This document shows, in pieces, positions 8,761 through 17,418 of a DNA stretch of 64,000 bases. The stretch is taken from positions 4,012,501 to 4,076,500 of the forward strand of contig NZ_CP089211.1 of NCBI RefSeq assembly GCF_021183825.1. The letters are read 5' to 3'. The translations under genes were made by a program, and so were the position numbers. Below the pieces are notes generated by a model that was given only the letters and a program-made list of their open reading frames with translations, was not told the DNA's origin and ran no database searches. Source of the DNA: Sinomicrobium kalidii (GTDB taxonomy: Bacteria > Bacteroidota > Bacteroidia > Flavobacteriales > Flavobacteriaceae). Numbering within the stretch: position 1 is the first letter of the stretch; each line of letters opens with the position of its first letter.

Positions 8761-9546
8761 ATGGATTTATTCAGTTTAAAAAATAAACGTGCAATGATCA
8801 CCGGGGGAACGCACGGCCTTGGAATGGCCATGGCAGAAGGCCTCGGTGAAGCAGGAGCGGAGCTGGTCATTACCGGTACAACACCATCCAAACTGGAAAA
8901 GGCCCTGGAGCATTATACTTCCAAAGGATATAAGGCTTCGGGATACATTTTTGATGTTACCGATGAAAAAGCGGCGGCCGAAAATGTCAAAAAAATAGAA
9001 AAGGAACAGGGACAGATCGATATTCTGGTGAACAATGCCGGGATAATCAAAAGGGAACTGGCCCTGGATATGGAGGTTGAAGATTTTCGAAGGGTGATTG
9101 ATGTGGACCTGGTAGGCCCTTTTATCATGAGCAGGCTGGTAGCAAAAGGGATGGTAGAGCGAAAGGCCGGGAAGATCATCAACATCTGTTCCATGATGAG
9201 CGAACTCGGGCGTAACAATGTCAGTGCCTATGCCGCAGCCAAGGGAGGACTGAAAATGCTGACCAGGAACCTGGCAACAGAATGGGCGAAGTACAATATC
9301 CAGGTGAATGGTATAGGGCCCGGTTATTTTGCTACATCGCAAACAGCGCCCATAAGGGTGGATGGCAATCCTTTTAACGAATTTATTATCAACCGTACGC
9401 CTACGGGGAGATGGGGGAATCCGGAAGACCTTGCCGGTACAGCGGTGTTCCTCGCCTCGAAAGCCAGCGATTTTGTCAACGGGCAGATCGTTTATGTCGA
9501 TGGCGGAATACTGGCTACCATAGGTAAGCCGATGAACGAGAAATAA
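8761..9546 (+). CDS. kduD: 2-dehydro-3-deoxy-D-gluconate 5-dehydrogenase (SDR)
   Basis: 261 residues of the short-chain dehydrogenase family. The cofactor loop is TGGTHGLGMA, NNAG is present in ILVNNAGIIK, and the catalytic Ser/Tyr/Lys are in INICSMMSELG and YAAAKGG. The C-terminus has the SDR signature FVNGQIVYVDGG. KduD reduces 3-deoxy-D-glycero-2,5-hexodiulosonate to 2-keto-3-deoxygluconate. Close relatives are annotated gluconate 5-dehydrogenase; placement directly after kduI supports KduD. The next gene, uxaC, begins 54 nt downstream. Confidence 0.9.
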   Translation: MDLFSLKNKRAMITGGTHGLGMAMAEGLGEAGAELVITGTTPSKLEKALEHYTSKGYKASGYIFDVTDEKAAAENVKKIEKEQGQIDILVNNAGIIKRELALDMEVEDFRRVIDVDLVGPFIMSRLVAKGMVERKAGKIINICSMMSELGRNNVSAYAAAKGGLKMLTRNLATEWAKYNIQVNGIGPGYFATSQTAPIRVDGNPFNEFIINRTPTGRWGNPEDLAGTAVFLASKASDFVNGQIVYVDGGILATIGKPMNEK

Positions 9547-9600
9547 CAGGCCGGATAAAGAAACCTTATTCAATATTCAGATAATTACGATCAGACAACA

Positions 9601-11001
9601 ATGAGTTTTATTAACGACGAGAGCTTTCTGCTGAACAACAAGTACGCGCAGGAATTGTATTTCAATTATGCCGAAAAGCAGCCCATTATCGACTATCACT
9701 GTCATTTACCGCCGGAGCAGATTGCCGGGGACAAGGTTTTTGAGAATCTTACACAGATATGGATCTACGGTGATCATTACAAGTGGCGGGCCATGCGTAC
9801 CCTGGGAATAGATGAAAAGTACATTACCGGCAACGGTACGGATGAAGAAAAGTTCCGTGCCTGGGCAAAGACCGTGCCTTACACCCTGCGCAATCCGTTA
9901 TATCAGTGGACACACCTTGAACTCAAAAGGTATTTTGGCGTAGAGACCCTGCTCAGTGAAAAAACAGCAGATGAGGTGTACCGGGAAGTCAATCAAAAAC
10001 TGAATACTCCGGAATACAGTTGCCGTAACCTGCTGAAAAACATGAACGTGGAAGTGGTGTGCACTACCGAAGACCCCACAGATTCCCTGGAGCACCATAA
10101 AGCATTGGCAGGCAGCGGTTATGAAGAAGTGAAAATGACGACTTCCTTCCGTCCCGACAAGGCTATTATGATCGCCGACGAAGGGTTTAATGATTATATG
10201 GCAAAACTGGGCGAGGCGGCCGGAATGTCCGTTGAAAGCTTTGACGACCTCCGCGATGCACTGAAAAAACGGGTGCAGTATTTCCACGACAACGGCAGCA
10301 GGGTATCGGACCACGGCCTGGAACAAATATACAGCGAAGATTATACCGAAGCGGAAGTAAAAGCTATATTTGAAAAGCGTAAGAAGGGAAAAACGGTTAC
10401 AGATCAGGAAGCGCTGAAGTTCCAGAGTGCAGTGTTGGAATTCCTGTCCGAAACCTATTGCGAATACGGTTGGGTACAGCAGTTTCACCTCGGGGCCCTG
10501 AGGAACAACAATAGCAGGATGAACGCCTTGTTAGGACCCGACACCGGATGGGATTCTATCGGTGATTTTCCGCAATCGATAGCGTTGTCCCGTTTTTTGA
10601 ATAAATTAGACAGCAGAGACAAGCTGACAAAGACCATCCTGTACAACCTGAATCCCGCCGATAATGAAGTTATGGCAACAATGATAGGGAACTTTAATGA
10701 CGGTAGCGTTAAAGGGAAAGTGCAGTTCGGTTCCGGATGGTGGTTCCTCGATCAGAAGGACGGGATGACCAAACAAATGAATGCACTTTCAAACATGGGG
10801 CTTATCAGTTGTTTTGTCGGGATGCTTACGGATTCAAGGAGTTTCCTTTCTTTCCCGAGACATGAATATTTCAGGCGGTTGTTGTGCAACCTCTTCGGTG
10901 AAGAAATACAAAACGGGGAGTTGCCGGCCGATATGGAGTGGATCGGAAAGATCATATCGGATATTTGCTATAATAACGCAAACGAATATTTCGGATTTTA
11001 A
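9601..11001 (+). CDS. uxaC: uronate isomerase (glucuronate/galacturonate)
   Basis: 466 residues of the amidohydrolase-like uronate isomerase family. It converts D-galacturonate to D-tagaturonate and D-glucuronate to D-fructuronate. The N-terminal HxH metal site is in IDYHCHLPPEQIAGD, followed by the family blocks TQIWIYGDHYKWRAMR, CTTEDPTDSLEHHK, FHLGALRNNNSRMN and FLSFPRHEYFRRLLCN. The length matches the family. It is the third gene of the operon and its product is the substrate of UxaB downstream. Confidence 0.96.
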   Translation: MSFINDESFLLNNKYAQELYFNYAEKQPIIDYHCHLPPEQIAGDKVFENLTQIWIYGDHYKWRAMRTLGIDEKYITGNGTDEEKFRAWAKTVPYTLRNPLYQWTHLELKRYFGVETLLSEKTADEVYREVNQKLNTPEYSCRNLLKNMNVEVVCTTEDPTDSLEHHKALAGSGYEEVKMTTSFRPDKAIMIADEGFNDYMAKLGEAAGMSVESFDDLRDALKKRVQYFHDNGSRVSDHGLEQIYSEDYTEAEVKAIFEKRKKGKTVTDQEALKFQSAVLEFLSETYCEYGWVQQFHLGALRNNNSRMNALLGPDTGWDSIGDFPQSIALSRFLNKLDSRDKLTKTILYNLNPADNEVMATMIGNFNDGSVKGKVQFGSGWWFLDQKDGMTKQMNALSNMGLISCFVGMLTDSRSFLSFPRHEYFRRLLCNLFGEEIQNGELPADMEWIGKIISDICYNNANEYFGF

Positions 11002-11065
11002 TCACACGGGAAGACCGGGAACATGTCCCGGGATTTCCCTGAAATAGTTAATCAATCGGGTTCAT

Positions 11066-12070
11066 ATGAACGAAACGGTTACTTTCGGAGAAGTGCTGAT
11101 GCGCCTTTCCCCGGAAGGAAATAAAAAGATAAGCCAGAGCAACAGGCTGGAGTTTTACTTCGGGGGAACGGAGATGAACGTCGGGGCCTCACTGGCGTAT
11201 TTCGGCAACGAAGTAAAGCACGTGACCTGTGTTTCGGACGATATTGTCGGGGAAGCCGCCATAAGTACCATGAAAAGGTATGGCCTGGATACGGGGAGTG
11301 TTGTAAAATGCAATGCCCCGCTGGGATTGTATTTCCTGGAAGTGGGAGCTGTTATGCGGTCCAGTACCATTGCCTATAACCGGGCGCATTCTGCCTTTTC
11401 GGGGATCACTCCCGGTATGGTAGACTGGAAAGAGGTGCTGGCAGGCAGCGACTGGTTCCACTGGACGGGAATAACCCCGGCGATATCCGAAGGGGCCTGG
11501 CGTACCCTGGAAGAAGGGCTGAAACAGGCCCGGAAGAACGGTATGAACGTAACGGCCGACCCTACCTACAGGAAGGACCTGTGGAACTATGGAAAAGATG
11601 CCCGGAAAATACTGGCCGGATTACTGGAACATTCCACCATTTTTATTGGCGGGGTGAATGAGATCAATGAAATACTGGGAACGGATCATTCCGGGGACAA
11701 AGACGGTTTTGTGAAGGCGGCAAAAGAATTGTTAAACAGGGTTCCGTCGCTGACAAAGGTTTTTGACAAGGTGAGGAACGGCGGAAATGCTTCATGCCAG
11801 AAGATCAGTGCAAGGGCCTGGAACGGAAAGGAATATCTGGAAACCGAAGCCCTGGAAATTACACACGTAGTAGACAGGATAGGTACGGGAGATGCTTATG
11901 CAGCCGGACTCCTGTATGGATTACAGCATTTTGACGACGAAAAGGCCATAACATTTGCCAATGCCGCCTGTGCCCTCAAACACACCATAGCAGGTGATGT
12001 CAATTTGGTTTCGGCAGATGAAGTAATGCAGGTTGCCGAGGGCCATATTTCCGGAAGAATAAAAAGATGA
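11066..12070 (+). CDS. kdgK: 2-keto-3-deoxygluconate kinase
   Basis: 334 residues of the PfkB/ribokinase fold. It phosphorylates 2-keto-3-deoxygluconate at the 6-position. The N-terminal GGTEMNVGASLAYFG block binds the sugar and the C-terminal PfkB signature DRIGTGDAYAAGLLYG carries the catalytic Asp and anion hole. It sits between uxaC and kdgA, where both the KduI/KduD and UxaCBA branches deliver keto-deoxygluconate. The start ATG at 11066 leaves a 64-nt gap after uxaC. Confidence 0.93.
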   Translation: MNETVTFGEVLMRLSPEGNKKISQSNRLEFYFGGTEMNVGASLAYFGNEVKHVTCVSDDIVGEAAISTMKRYGLDTGSVVKCNAPLGLYFLEVGAVMRSSTIAYNRAHSAFSGITPGMVDWKEVLAGSDWFHWTGITPAISEGAWRTLEEGLKQARKNGMNVTADPTYRKDLWNYGKDARKILAGLLEHSTIFIGGVNEINEILGTDHSGDKDGFVKAAKELLNRVPSLTKVFDKVRNGGNASCQKISARAWNGKEYLETEALEITHVVDRIGTGDAYAAGLLYGLQHFDDEKAITFANAACALKHTIAGDVNLVSADEVMQVAEGHISGRIKR

Positions 12071-12148
12071 CCGGAAAGGCCGGTAGTCCGGAATATGAGA
12101 TGAAAACAGATAAACAATAAACCACAAACAATAAACTACAAACACATC

Positions 12149-12820
12149 ATGTCCCGATTTACAAGAATAGCCGTAGCGTTGAAAATGAAGGAAACCGGAA
12201 TAGTCCCGGTCTTCTACCACAAGGATATTGAAGTGTGCAAGCAGGTGTTGAAGGCTTGTTATGACGGTGGGGCCAGGGTCTTTGAATTTACAAACAGGGG
12301 CGATTACGCACACGAGGTTTTTGCAGCGCTCAACAAATATGCGGAAAAAGAACTTCCGGAACTCATCCTGGGTGTAGGCTCCGTTGTAGATGCGGGAACG
12401 ACTTCGCTCTACATACAACTGGGAGCTAATTTTATAGTATCGCCCGTACTGAATCCCGAAATGGCCAAGGTGTGCAACCGAAGGAAGATCATGTGGTCTC
12501 CCGGGTGCGGTTCGCTTACCGAGATATCCAATGCGGAAGAACTCGGAGCGGAAGTCGTAAAGATATTCCCGGGCACACAGGTTGGCGGCCCCGATTTTGT
12601 AAAGGCTGTAAAAGGACCGTTCCCGTGGACAAGCATTATGCCGACCGGGGGAGTGGAGCCAACAGAAGAAAACCTTTCCGCCTGGTTCGGTGCCGGGGTA
12701 CATTGTGTAGGTATGGGGTCAAAACTCTTCGCCAAAAAAGCGGATGGCGGATACGACCTGGAAGCGGTGACCGCAACCCTGAAAAATGTGATGAAGATAA
12801 TCGGGAAGATCAGAACGTAA
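12149..12820 (+). CDS. kdgA: 2-keto-3-deoxy-6-phosphogluconate aldolase
   Basis: 223 residues of the class I KDPG/KHG aldolase family. It cleaves KDPG to pyruvate and glyceraldehyde-3-phosphate. The Schiff-base lysine is in VVKIFPG; the catalytic Glu is in VFEFTNRGD; IMPTGGVEPTEENL and VGMGSKLF bind phosphate. The N-terminal extension is slightly longer than E. coli Eda but normal for Bacteroidota. It completes the cytoplasmic pathway of the operon; the TRAP receptor gene follows after 59 nt. Confidence 0.95.
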   Translation: MSRFTRIAVALKMKETGIVPVFYHKDIEVCKQVLKACYDGGARVFEFTNRGDYAHEVFAALNKYAEKELPELILGVGSVVDAGTTSLYIQLGANFIVSPVLNPEMAKVCNRRKIMWSPGCGSLTEISNAEELGAEVVKIFPGTQVGGPDFVKAVKGPFPWTSIMPTGGVEPTEENLSAWFGAGVHCVGMGSKLFAKKADGGYDLEAVTATLKNVMKIIGKIRT

Positions 12821-12879
12821 AAAACAAGGCTTCGGAACAACTCATCAATATTAACAGTAAACCAACCCAGCCACGAAAT

Positions 12880-13863
12880 ATGATACGAAAATGTAGCTTG
12901 ATAAAATATACACCTCTTGTTCTGCTCTTAACCTTTTTTGTGTCTTGTCAGGAAGCCAGTAAAGTAAAAGTGATAAGACTGGCGCACGGACTGGACGCTT
13001 CCCATCCTGTACACGAAGCAATGACCTTTATGGGCAAACGGCTCGAGGAAAAGTCGGGCGGAACAATGACAATAAAAATATATCCCAGCCAGCAATTGGG
13101 AACGGAAAGAGAGTGCCTTGAATTACTCCAGATAGGCAGCCTGGGAATGACCAAGGTGTCCGTCGGTGTCCTGGAAAACTTTGTGCCCGACCTCAAACTG
13201 TTCGGATTACCATTCCTCTTCCGGGACAAAGAACACGCGCACAAGGTACTGGATGGAGAAATAGGGAAAGAATTACTGGATGCAAGCATAGGCGTAAGGT
13301 TAAAGGGAATGGCCTTTTATGATGCCGGGAGCAGGAGTTTTTATACCAAAAAACCCGTACACAAGCCGGAAGATCTGAAAGGGCTGAAGTTGCGTGTGAT
13401 GGAAAGCCAGACGGCCATAGATATGGTGCGGAGCCTGGGAGGGTCGCCAACACCCATTTCCTGGGGAGAGCTGTATACTTCGCTGCAACAGGGGATCGTG
13501 GACGGAGCGGAGAACAACCTGCCCAGTTTTTACCTCTCCCATCACTATGAAGTGTGTAAATATTACATTATGGACGAACACACCACCCTTCCCGATATGT
13601 TACTGATCAGCACCAATATATGGAACTCCCTGAGCGATCAGCAAAAGAAATGGATGGAAGAAGCCGCACAGGAATCGGTGGAATATGAGCGGAAGATCTG
13701 GGAAGAAGCCGAAAACCACGCCCTGGAAGAAATTAAAAAGGCAGGAGTTGAGGTGATTTACCCCGAAAAAGAACCGTTCCGGGAAAAAGTGTCGGGGATG
13801 TATGAAGCCTTTAAACAGGATGCCCGTTTAAAGGAAATTATCGAAGCGATCCAGGAGGAATAA
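12880..13863 (+). CDS. dctP: TRAP transporter solute receptor (DctP), lipoprotein
   Basis: 327 residues from the ATG at 12880; the frame is open farther upstream inside kdgA, but a lipoprotein signal (lipobox FVSC, Cys23) marks this start. The family core is clear: IRLAHGLDASHPVHEAM, YPSQQLGTERECLELLQIG, the substrate Arg region KGLKLRVMESQTAIDMV, and GIVDGAENNLPSFY. Context suggests it binds a hexuronate such as galacturonate. Most TRAP receptors are soluble periplasmic proteins, so membrane anchoring by a lipid is a mild departure. It is directly followed by dctQ and dctM. Confidence 0.94.
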   Translation: MIRKCSLIKYTPLVLLLTFFVSCQEASKVKVIRLAHGLDASHPVHEAMTFMGKRLEEKSGGTMTIKIYPSQQLGTERECLELLQIGSLGMTKVSVGVLENFVPDLKLFGLPFLFRDKEHAHKVLDGEIGKELLDASIGVRLKGMAFYDAGSRSFYTKKPVHKPEDLKGLKLRVMESQTAIDMVRSLGGSPTPISWGELYTSLQQGIVDGAENNLPSFYLSHHYEVCKYYIMDEHTTLPDMLLISTNIWNSLSDQQKKWMEEAAQESVEYERKIWEEAENHALEEIKKAGVEVIYPEKEPFREKVSGMYEAFKQDARLKEIIEAIQEE

Positions 13864-13904
13864 AATCAATCAATATTTTATATAAAAACCAATCTTAACG
13901 GATT

Positions 13905-14372
13905 ATGAAGAAAAAACTAGACAAGTTCCTGGGAGGATTTCTCGTGGTACTCCTTACCATATTGGTAGTGGCCGTACTGTGGCAGGTCTTTTCCAGGTAT
14001 GTACTTAATGCTCCCAGTTCGGTAACTGAAGAGATAGCGAGGTTTTTGCTCATTTGGGTAGGAATACTCGGGGCAGCATATTGCTCCGGACAGCAGGATC
14101 ATCTCGCCATAGAGATCCTGCCGCCCAAACTGAATGAAAAAAACAGGGTGAAACTGAAAATATTTATAAACGCCCTTATAATGCTGTTCAGCATTTTCGT
14201 ATTTGTAATAGGAGGGACCAGGCTGGTATATCTCAATCATATCCTGGGGCAGAGTTCGGCTGCATTGCATTTGCCGTTGTCCTATGTTTACATGGTCATT
14301 CCGCTGAGCGGAGTGGTCATCCTACTGTATAAGTGGATAGAAATAAGAAACCCCAAAAACTATTTGATATGA
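13905..14372 (+). CDS. dctQ: TRAP transporter small permease (DctQ)
   Basis: 155 residues with four predicted transmembrane helices, at roughly residues 12-32, 45-65, 84-105 and 125-145. The motifs VFSRYVLNAPSSVTEEIARFLLIWVGILGAAYC and LPLSYVYMVIPLSG are typical of DctQ. It stabilises or joins the large DctM permease. Its stop codon overlaps the dctM start in an ATGA arrangement, so translation is coupled. Confidence 0.92.
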   Translation: MKKKLDKFLGGFLVVLLTILVVAVLWQVFSRYVLNAPSSVTEEIARFLLIWVGILGAAYCSGQQDHLAIEILPPKLNEKNRVKLKIFINALIMLFSIFVFVIGGTRLVYLNHILGQSSAALHLPLSYVYMVIPLSGVVILLYKWIEIRNPKNYLI

Positions 14373-15658
14373 TTACGGAGATACTGATATTGCTGATATC
14401 GTTTGTACTGTTGCTGGCCATAGGGGTTCCGGTGGCCTGGAGCATAGGAATATCAGGCATGGTAACCATGCTGGTCACAATAGACTCCATCCCTGCATTT
14501 ACTACGGTGGCACAGCGTATGGCGACAGGATTGGACAGCTTTGCTTTACTGGCCATTCCTTTCTTTGTCCTGGCAGGACAGATCATGAACCAGGGAGGTA
14601 TAGCCGAAAGATTGATTTCATTTGCCAAGGCGGTGATAGGTGCCCTTCCGGGAGGATTGTCTTATGTCAATGTGATCTCCGCAATGCTGTTCGGAGCCAT
14701 TTCAGGTTCGGCACTGGCAGCCACTTCGGCCATAGGAGGCATACTGGGGCCGCATATGGAAAAAGAAGGGTATTCCAAAGAGTTCGGAGCGGCACTTAAT
14801 GTAACCTCTTCCACTACAGGATTGGTTATCCCTCCTTCGAATATCCTTATCGTATATTCCCTGGCAAGCGGCGGAGTGTCCATTGCAGCCCTGTTTGTGG
14901 CGGGTTATGTTCCCGGTATTTTAATGGGACTGGCCCTGATGGCAGTAGCTGCGGTCTGGATAAAGCGCAAAAAATACCCTGCCGGTGAAAAATCGACTGT
15001 AAAGCATGTGTTTACTACATTCCTGCATGCATTTCCCAGCCTGTTCCTGCTCGTTGTGGTTATCGGCGGTATAGTGGCCGGGATATTCACAGCCACGGAA
15101 GCGTCCGGGATTGCAGTATTGTATAGTCTCATCCTCTCTTTTGTTTACAGGGAGATGGACATGAAAAAGCTTTACAAGGTGTTCTTGAGTTCGGTCAGGA
15201 CCAATTCCATTGTAATGCTGCTTATAGCCACTTCCATGGCCATGTCCTGGGTGATGTCCTATGAAGATATTCCGCAATCCGTAAGTGAGGCGTTACTCGG
15301 ACTGAGCGATAATAAATACATGATCCTTCTCATGATAAATTTCATCCTGCTCTTCGTAGGGATGTTTATGGATATGACCCCGGCGGTACTGATATTCACC
15401 CCGATTTTTTTACCTGTGGTGAAAGACCTCGGAATGGACCCGGTACACTTCGGGATTATGATGGTCATGAACCTGTGTGTAGGTCTTTGTACTCCTCCCG
15501 TAGGATCGGTACTCTTTGTCGGTGTCGGTATTGCCAAGACTACCATACAAAAAGTGATCAAACCGTTGATACCGCTTTTTATAGCCATGCTCATCGTCCT
15601 TTTACTGGTGACCTATGTTCCGGAAATATCACTGTGGTTACCGAAACTGATGGAATAA
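14369..15658 (+). CDS. dctM: TRAP transporter large permease (DctM)
   Basis: 429 residues from the ATG overlapping the dctQ stop; an upstream in-frame ATG at 14333 lies inside dctQ and is unlikely. About eleven or twelve transmembrane helices. The family motifs are present: LLAIPFFVLAGQIMNQGGIAERLI, ISGSALAATSAIGGIL, TSSTTGLVIPPSN and MNLCVGLCTPPVG. It forms the sodium-coupled channel for the solute captured by DctP, here probably a uronate. It is followed by a 199-nt gap with hairpins before uxaB. Confidence 0.95.
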   Translation: MITEILILLISFVLLLAIGVPVAWSIGISGMVTMLVTIDSIPAFTTVAQRMATGLDSFALLAIPFFVLAGQIMNQGGIAERLISFAKAVIGALPGGLSYVNVISAMLFGAISGSALAATSAIGGILGPHMEKEGYSKEFGAALNVTSSTTGLVIPPSNILIVYSLASGGVSIAALFVAGYVPGILMGLALMAVAAVWIKRKKYPAGEKSTVKHVFTTFLHAFPSLFLLVVVIGGIVAGIFTATEASGIAVLYSLILSFVYREMDMKKLYKVFLSSVRTNSIVMLLIATSMAMSWVMSYEDIPQSVSEALLGLSDNKYMILLMINFILLFVGMFMDMTPAVLIFTPIFLPVVKDLGMDPVHFGIMMVMNLCVGLCTPPVGSVLFVGVGIAKTTIQKVIKPLIPLFIAMLIVLLLVTYVPEISLWLPKLME

Positions 15659-15684
15659 TACAGAAGATCTGACTATATATCCCG

Positions 15685-15721
15685 GTTTTGCCCTGCTTTT
15701 GGGATTCAGACAGGGTAAAAC
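15685..15721 (+). other. hairpin after dctM
   Basis: An 11-bp stem (GTTTTGCCCTG with CAGGGTAAAAC, one G-U pair) closes a 15-nt loop at 15696-15710. It is not followed by a T-run, so it looks like an mRNA stabiliser or processing point between dctM and uxaB rather than a terminator. Confidence 0.45.
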
Positions 15722-15802
15722 GAGGAATTACAAGTGTTGCCCAATTTTATAATTGTGCTTTTAACACCAAAATATTTTTTACTGAAAACTAAACAAACTA
15801 AA

Positions 15803-15841
15803 CCCGGAAAACCGGGGATTTCAGAGGATGTCCCGGTTTTC
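15803..15841 (+). promoter_or_regulatory. alternative hairpins in the uxaB leader
   Basis: A perfect 10-bp stem joins 15807-15816 (GAAAACCGGG) and 15832-15841 (CCCGGTTTTC), ending 16 nt before the uxaB ATG. The left arm can instead form a small hairpin with CCCGG at 15803-15807 around an AAAA loop, and a third partner, CCCGGTTTT, lies at 15681-15689. The arms compete, a layout seen in attenuators or translation switches. No T-run follows. Confidence 0.4.
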
Positions 15842-15857
15842 AGAACGATTGAAATAA

Positions 15858-17324
15858 ATGGATTTGAAACAGATGAAAAAACTGGACAGGAATAGCCAGG
15901 GGCTGGAAGAGAAATTCCCTGTAAAGGTAGTGCAATTCGGAGAAGGCAACTTTTTAAGGGCTTTTGTCGATTATGTGATTGATAAACTTAACACTGATGC
16001 AGAATTTCGTGCCGGGGTGGCCGTAGTCCAGCCGCTGAAAAACGGGCTTGTAGATATGCTCAACGACCAGGAAGGACTCTATACACTCTTCATGAAAGGC
16101 GTGCAGAAAGGAGAGGAAATACAGGAAAACAGGCTGATATCCTGTATACAGCAGGGGATCAACCCTTATGACAATTTTAATGCTTACCTGGAACTGGCCG
16201 AAGAAGAGGAACTGCAATTTGTGATCTCCAACACTACTGAAGCGGGGATCGCATTTGATGAAAATGATAGGCCGGACATGCAGCCACCTTCTTCTTTCCC
16301 CGGAAAACTTACGGTTTTGTTGTACCGACGGTTTAAACACTTTAAGGGCAGTCCTTCAAAAGGACTTACCGTTATTCCCTGTGAATTGATTAACAATAAT
16401 GGCGATGTCCTTAAAGAAGTGATATTGAAATATGTGGATTTATGGGAGCTGGGAAGTGAATTTAAGAACTGGATAACGCAGCACAACAGCTTTCACAATA
16501 CTCTGGTAGACCGGATAGTCCCGGGATACCCGAAAGATCAACAGGAGGAATACCAAAGCCGGCTGTCTTATGAAGACAAACTGATGGTTTCGGCCGAGAC
16601 GTTTTTACTGTGGGTGATTGAAGGTGACGATAAATTAAAGGCGAAAATACCTCTGGAAAAAGCCGGACTGGATATAAAAATAGTGAATAGCATACAGCCC
16701 TACCGTACGCGAAAGGTCCGTATTCTCAACGGGGCACATACCGCCATGGTACCGTTTTCACTTTTGTATGGCAATGAAACCGTAAAGGAAACCATTGACG
16801 GGGAATTTACCGGAAAATTTGTAAAAAAGGCCGTTTTTGACGAAATTATCCCTACCCTGGATATGGAGAAGGAAGAGCTCCGGGATTTTGCGGAACAGAT
16901 CATGGACCGTTTCCGTAATCCCTTTATAAAACACCGCCTGGCCAGTATTGCACTTAACTCGGTTTCGAAATTTAAGGTCAGGGTACTGCCCAGCCTTACG
17001 GGATATTACAGGGAACAAAAACAGCTTCCTGCGTATCTGGTATTTGCCATGGCCTGTCTGATCCGTTTTTACAAAGGAGAATGGCAGGGAAAACAACTCC
17101 CCGTGCAGGACAGCGAGGATGTGGTAAAAACATTCCAGGAAGCATGGGCACTTTCCGGTTTCGGGGAAACTGCCGGAAGTATATTGAAGAACGAAGGTTT
17201 CTGGGACGAAGACCTCACCCGGACCGTCCCCGGATTAAAGGAAGCCGTAACTACGGCCCTGGAAATGATAGAGGAAAAAGGAATAGAAAAAGGACTGGAA
17301 AAATACATGGGATCGATCGGATAA
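15858..17324 (+). CDS. uxaB: tagaturonate reductase (altronate oxidoreductase)
   Basis: 488 residues of the mannitol-dehydrogenase/polyol-dehydrogenase family. It reduces D-tagaturonate to D-altronate with NADH. The N-terminal nucleotide-binding segment is VKVVQFGEGNFLRAFVDYVI; later family blocks include NTTEAGI, the catalytic region around KVRILNGAHTAMVP and the C-terminal RFRNPFIKHRLASIALNSVSKFKVRVLPS. A second Met at residue 6 is a possible start. It belongs to the uronate operon but is set apart by a 199-nt spacer with hairpins, so it may be regulated or processed separately. Confidence 0.94.
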   Translation: MDLKQMKKLDRNSQGLEEKFPVKVVQFGEGNFLRAFVDYVIDKLNTDAEFRAGVAVVQPLKNGLVDMLNDQEGLYTLFMKGVQKGEEIQENRLISCIQQGINPYDNFNAYLELAEEEELQFVISNTTEAGIAFDENDRPDMQPPSSFPGKLTVLLYRRFKHFKGSPSKGLTVIPCELINNNGDVLKEVILKYVDLWELGSEFKNWITQHNSFHNTLVDRIVPGYPKDQQEEYQSRLSYEDKLMVSAETFLLWVIEGDDKLKAKIPLEKAGLDIKIVNSIQPYRTRKVRILNGAHTAMVPFSLLYGNETVKETIDGEFTGKFVKKAVFDEIIPTLDMEKEELRDFAEQIMDRFRNPFIKHRLASIALNSVSKFKVRVLPSLTGYYREQKQLPAYLVFAMACLIRFYKGEWQGKQLPVQDSEDVVKTFQEAWALSGFGETAGSILKNEGFWDEDLTRTVPGLKEAVTTALEMIEEKGIEKGLEKYMGSIG

Positions 17325-17418
17325 CTGAAATGTCTGAAGAGAAAAAACGGTTTAAGGGCAACAAATCCGATTTCTCTGGTATATTGAAAGTCACAGAAGA
17401 ACTAAAAACTGAACGGAG

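Noticed and set aside
12472..12879. Upstream extension of the DctP reading frame
   Set aside because: It lies inside kdgA in another frame; the lipoprotein signal marks the true start at 12880.
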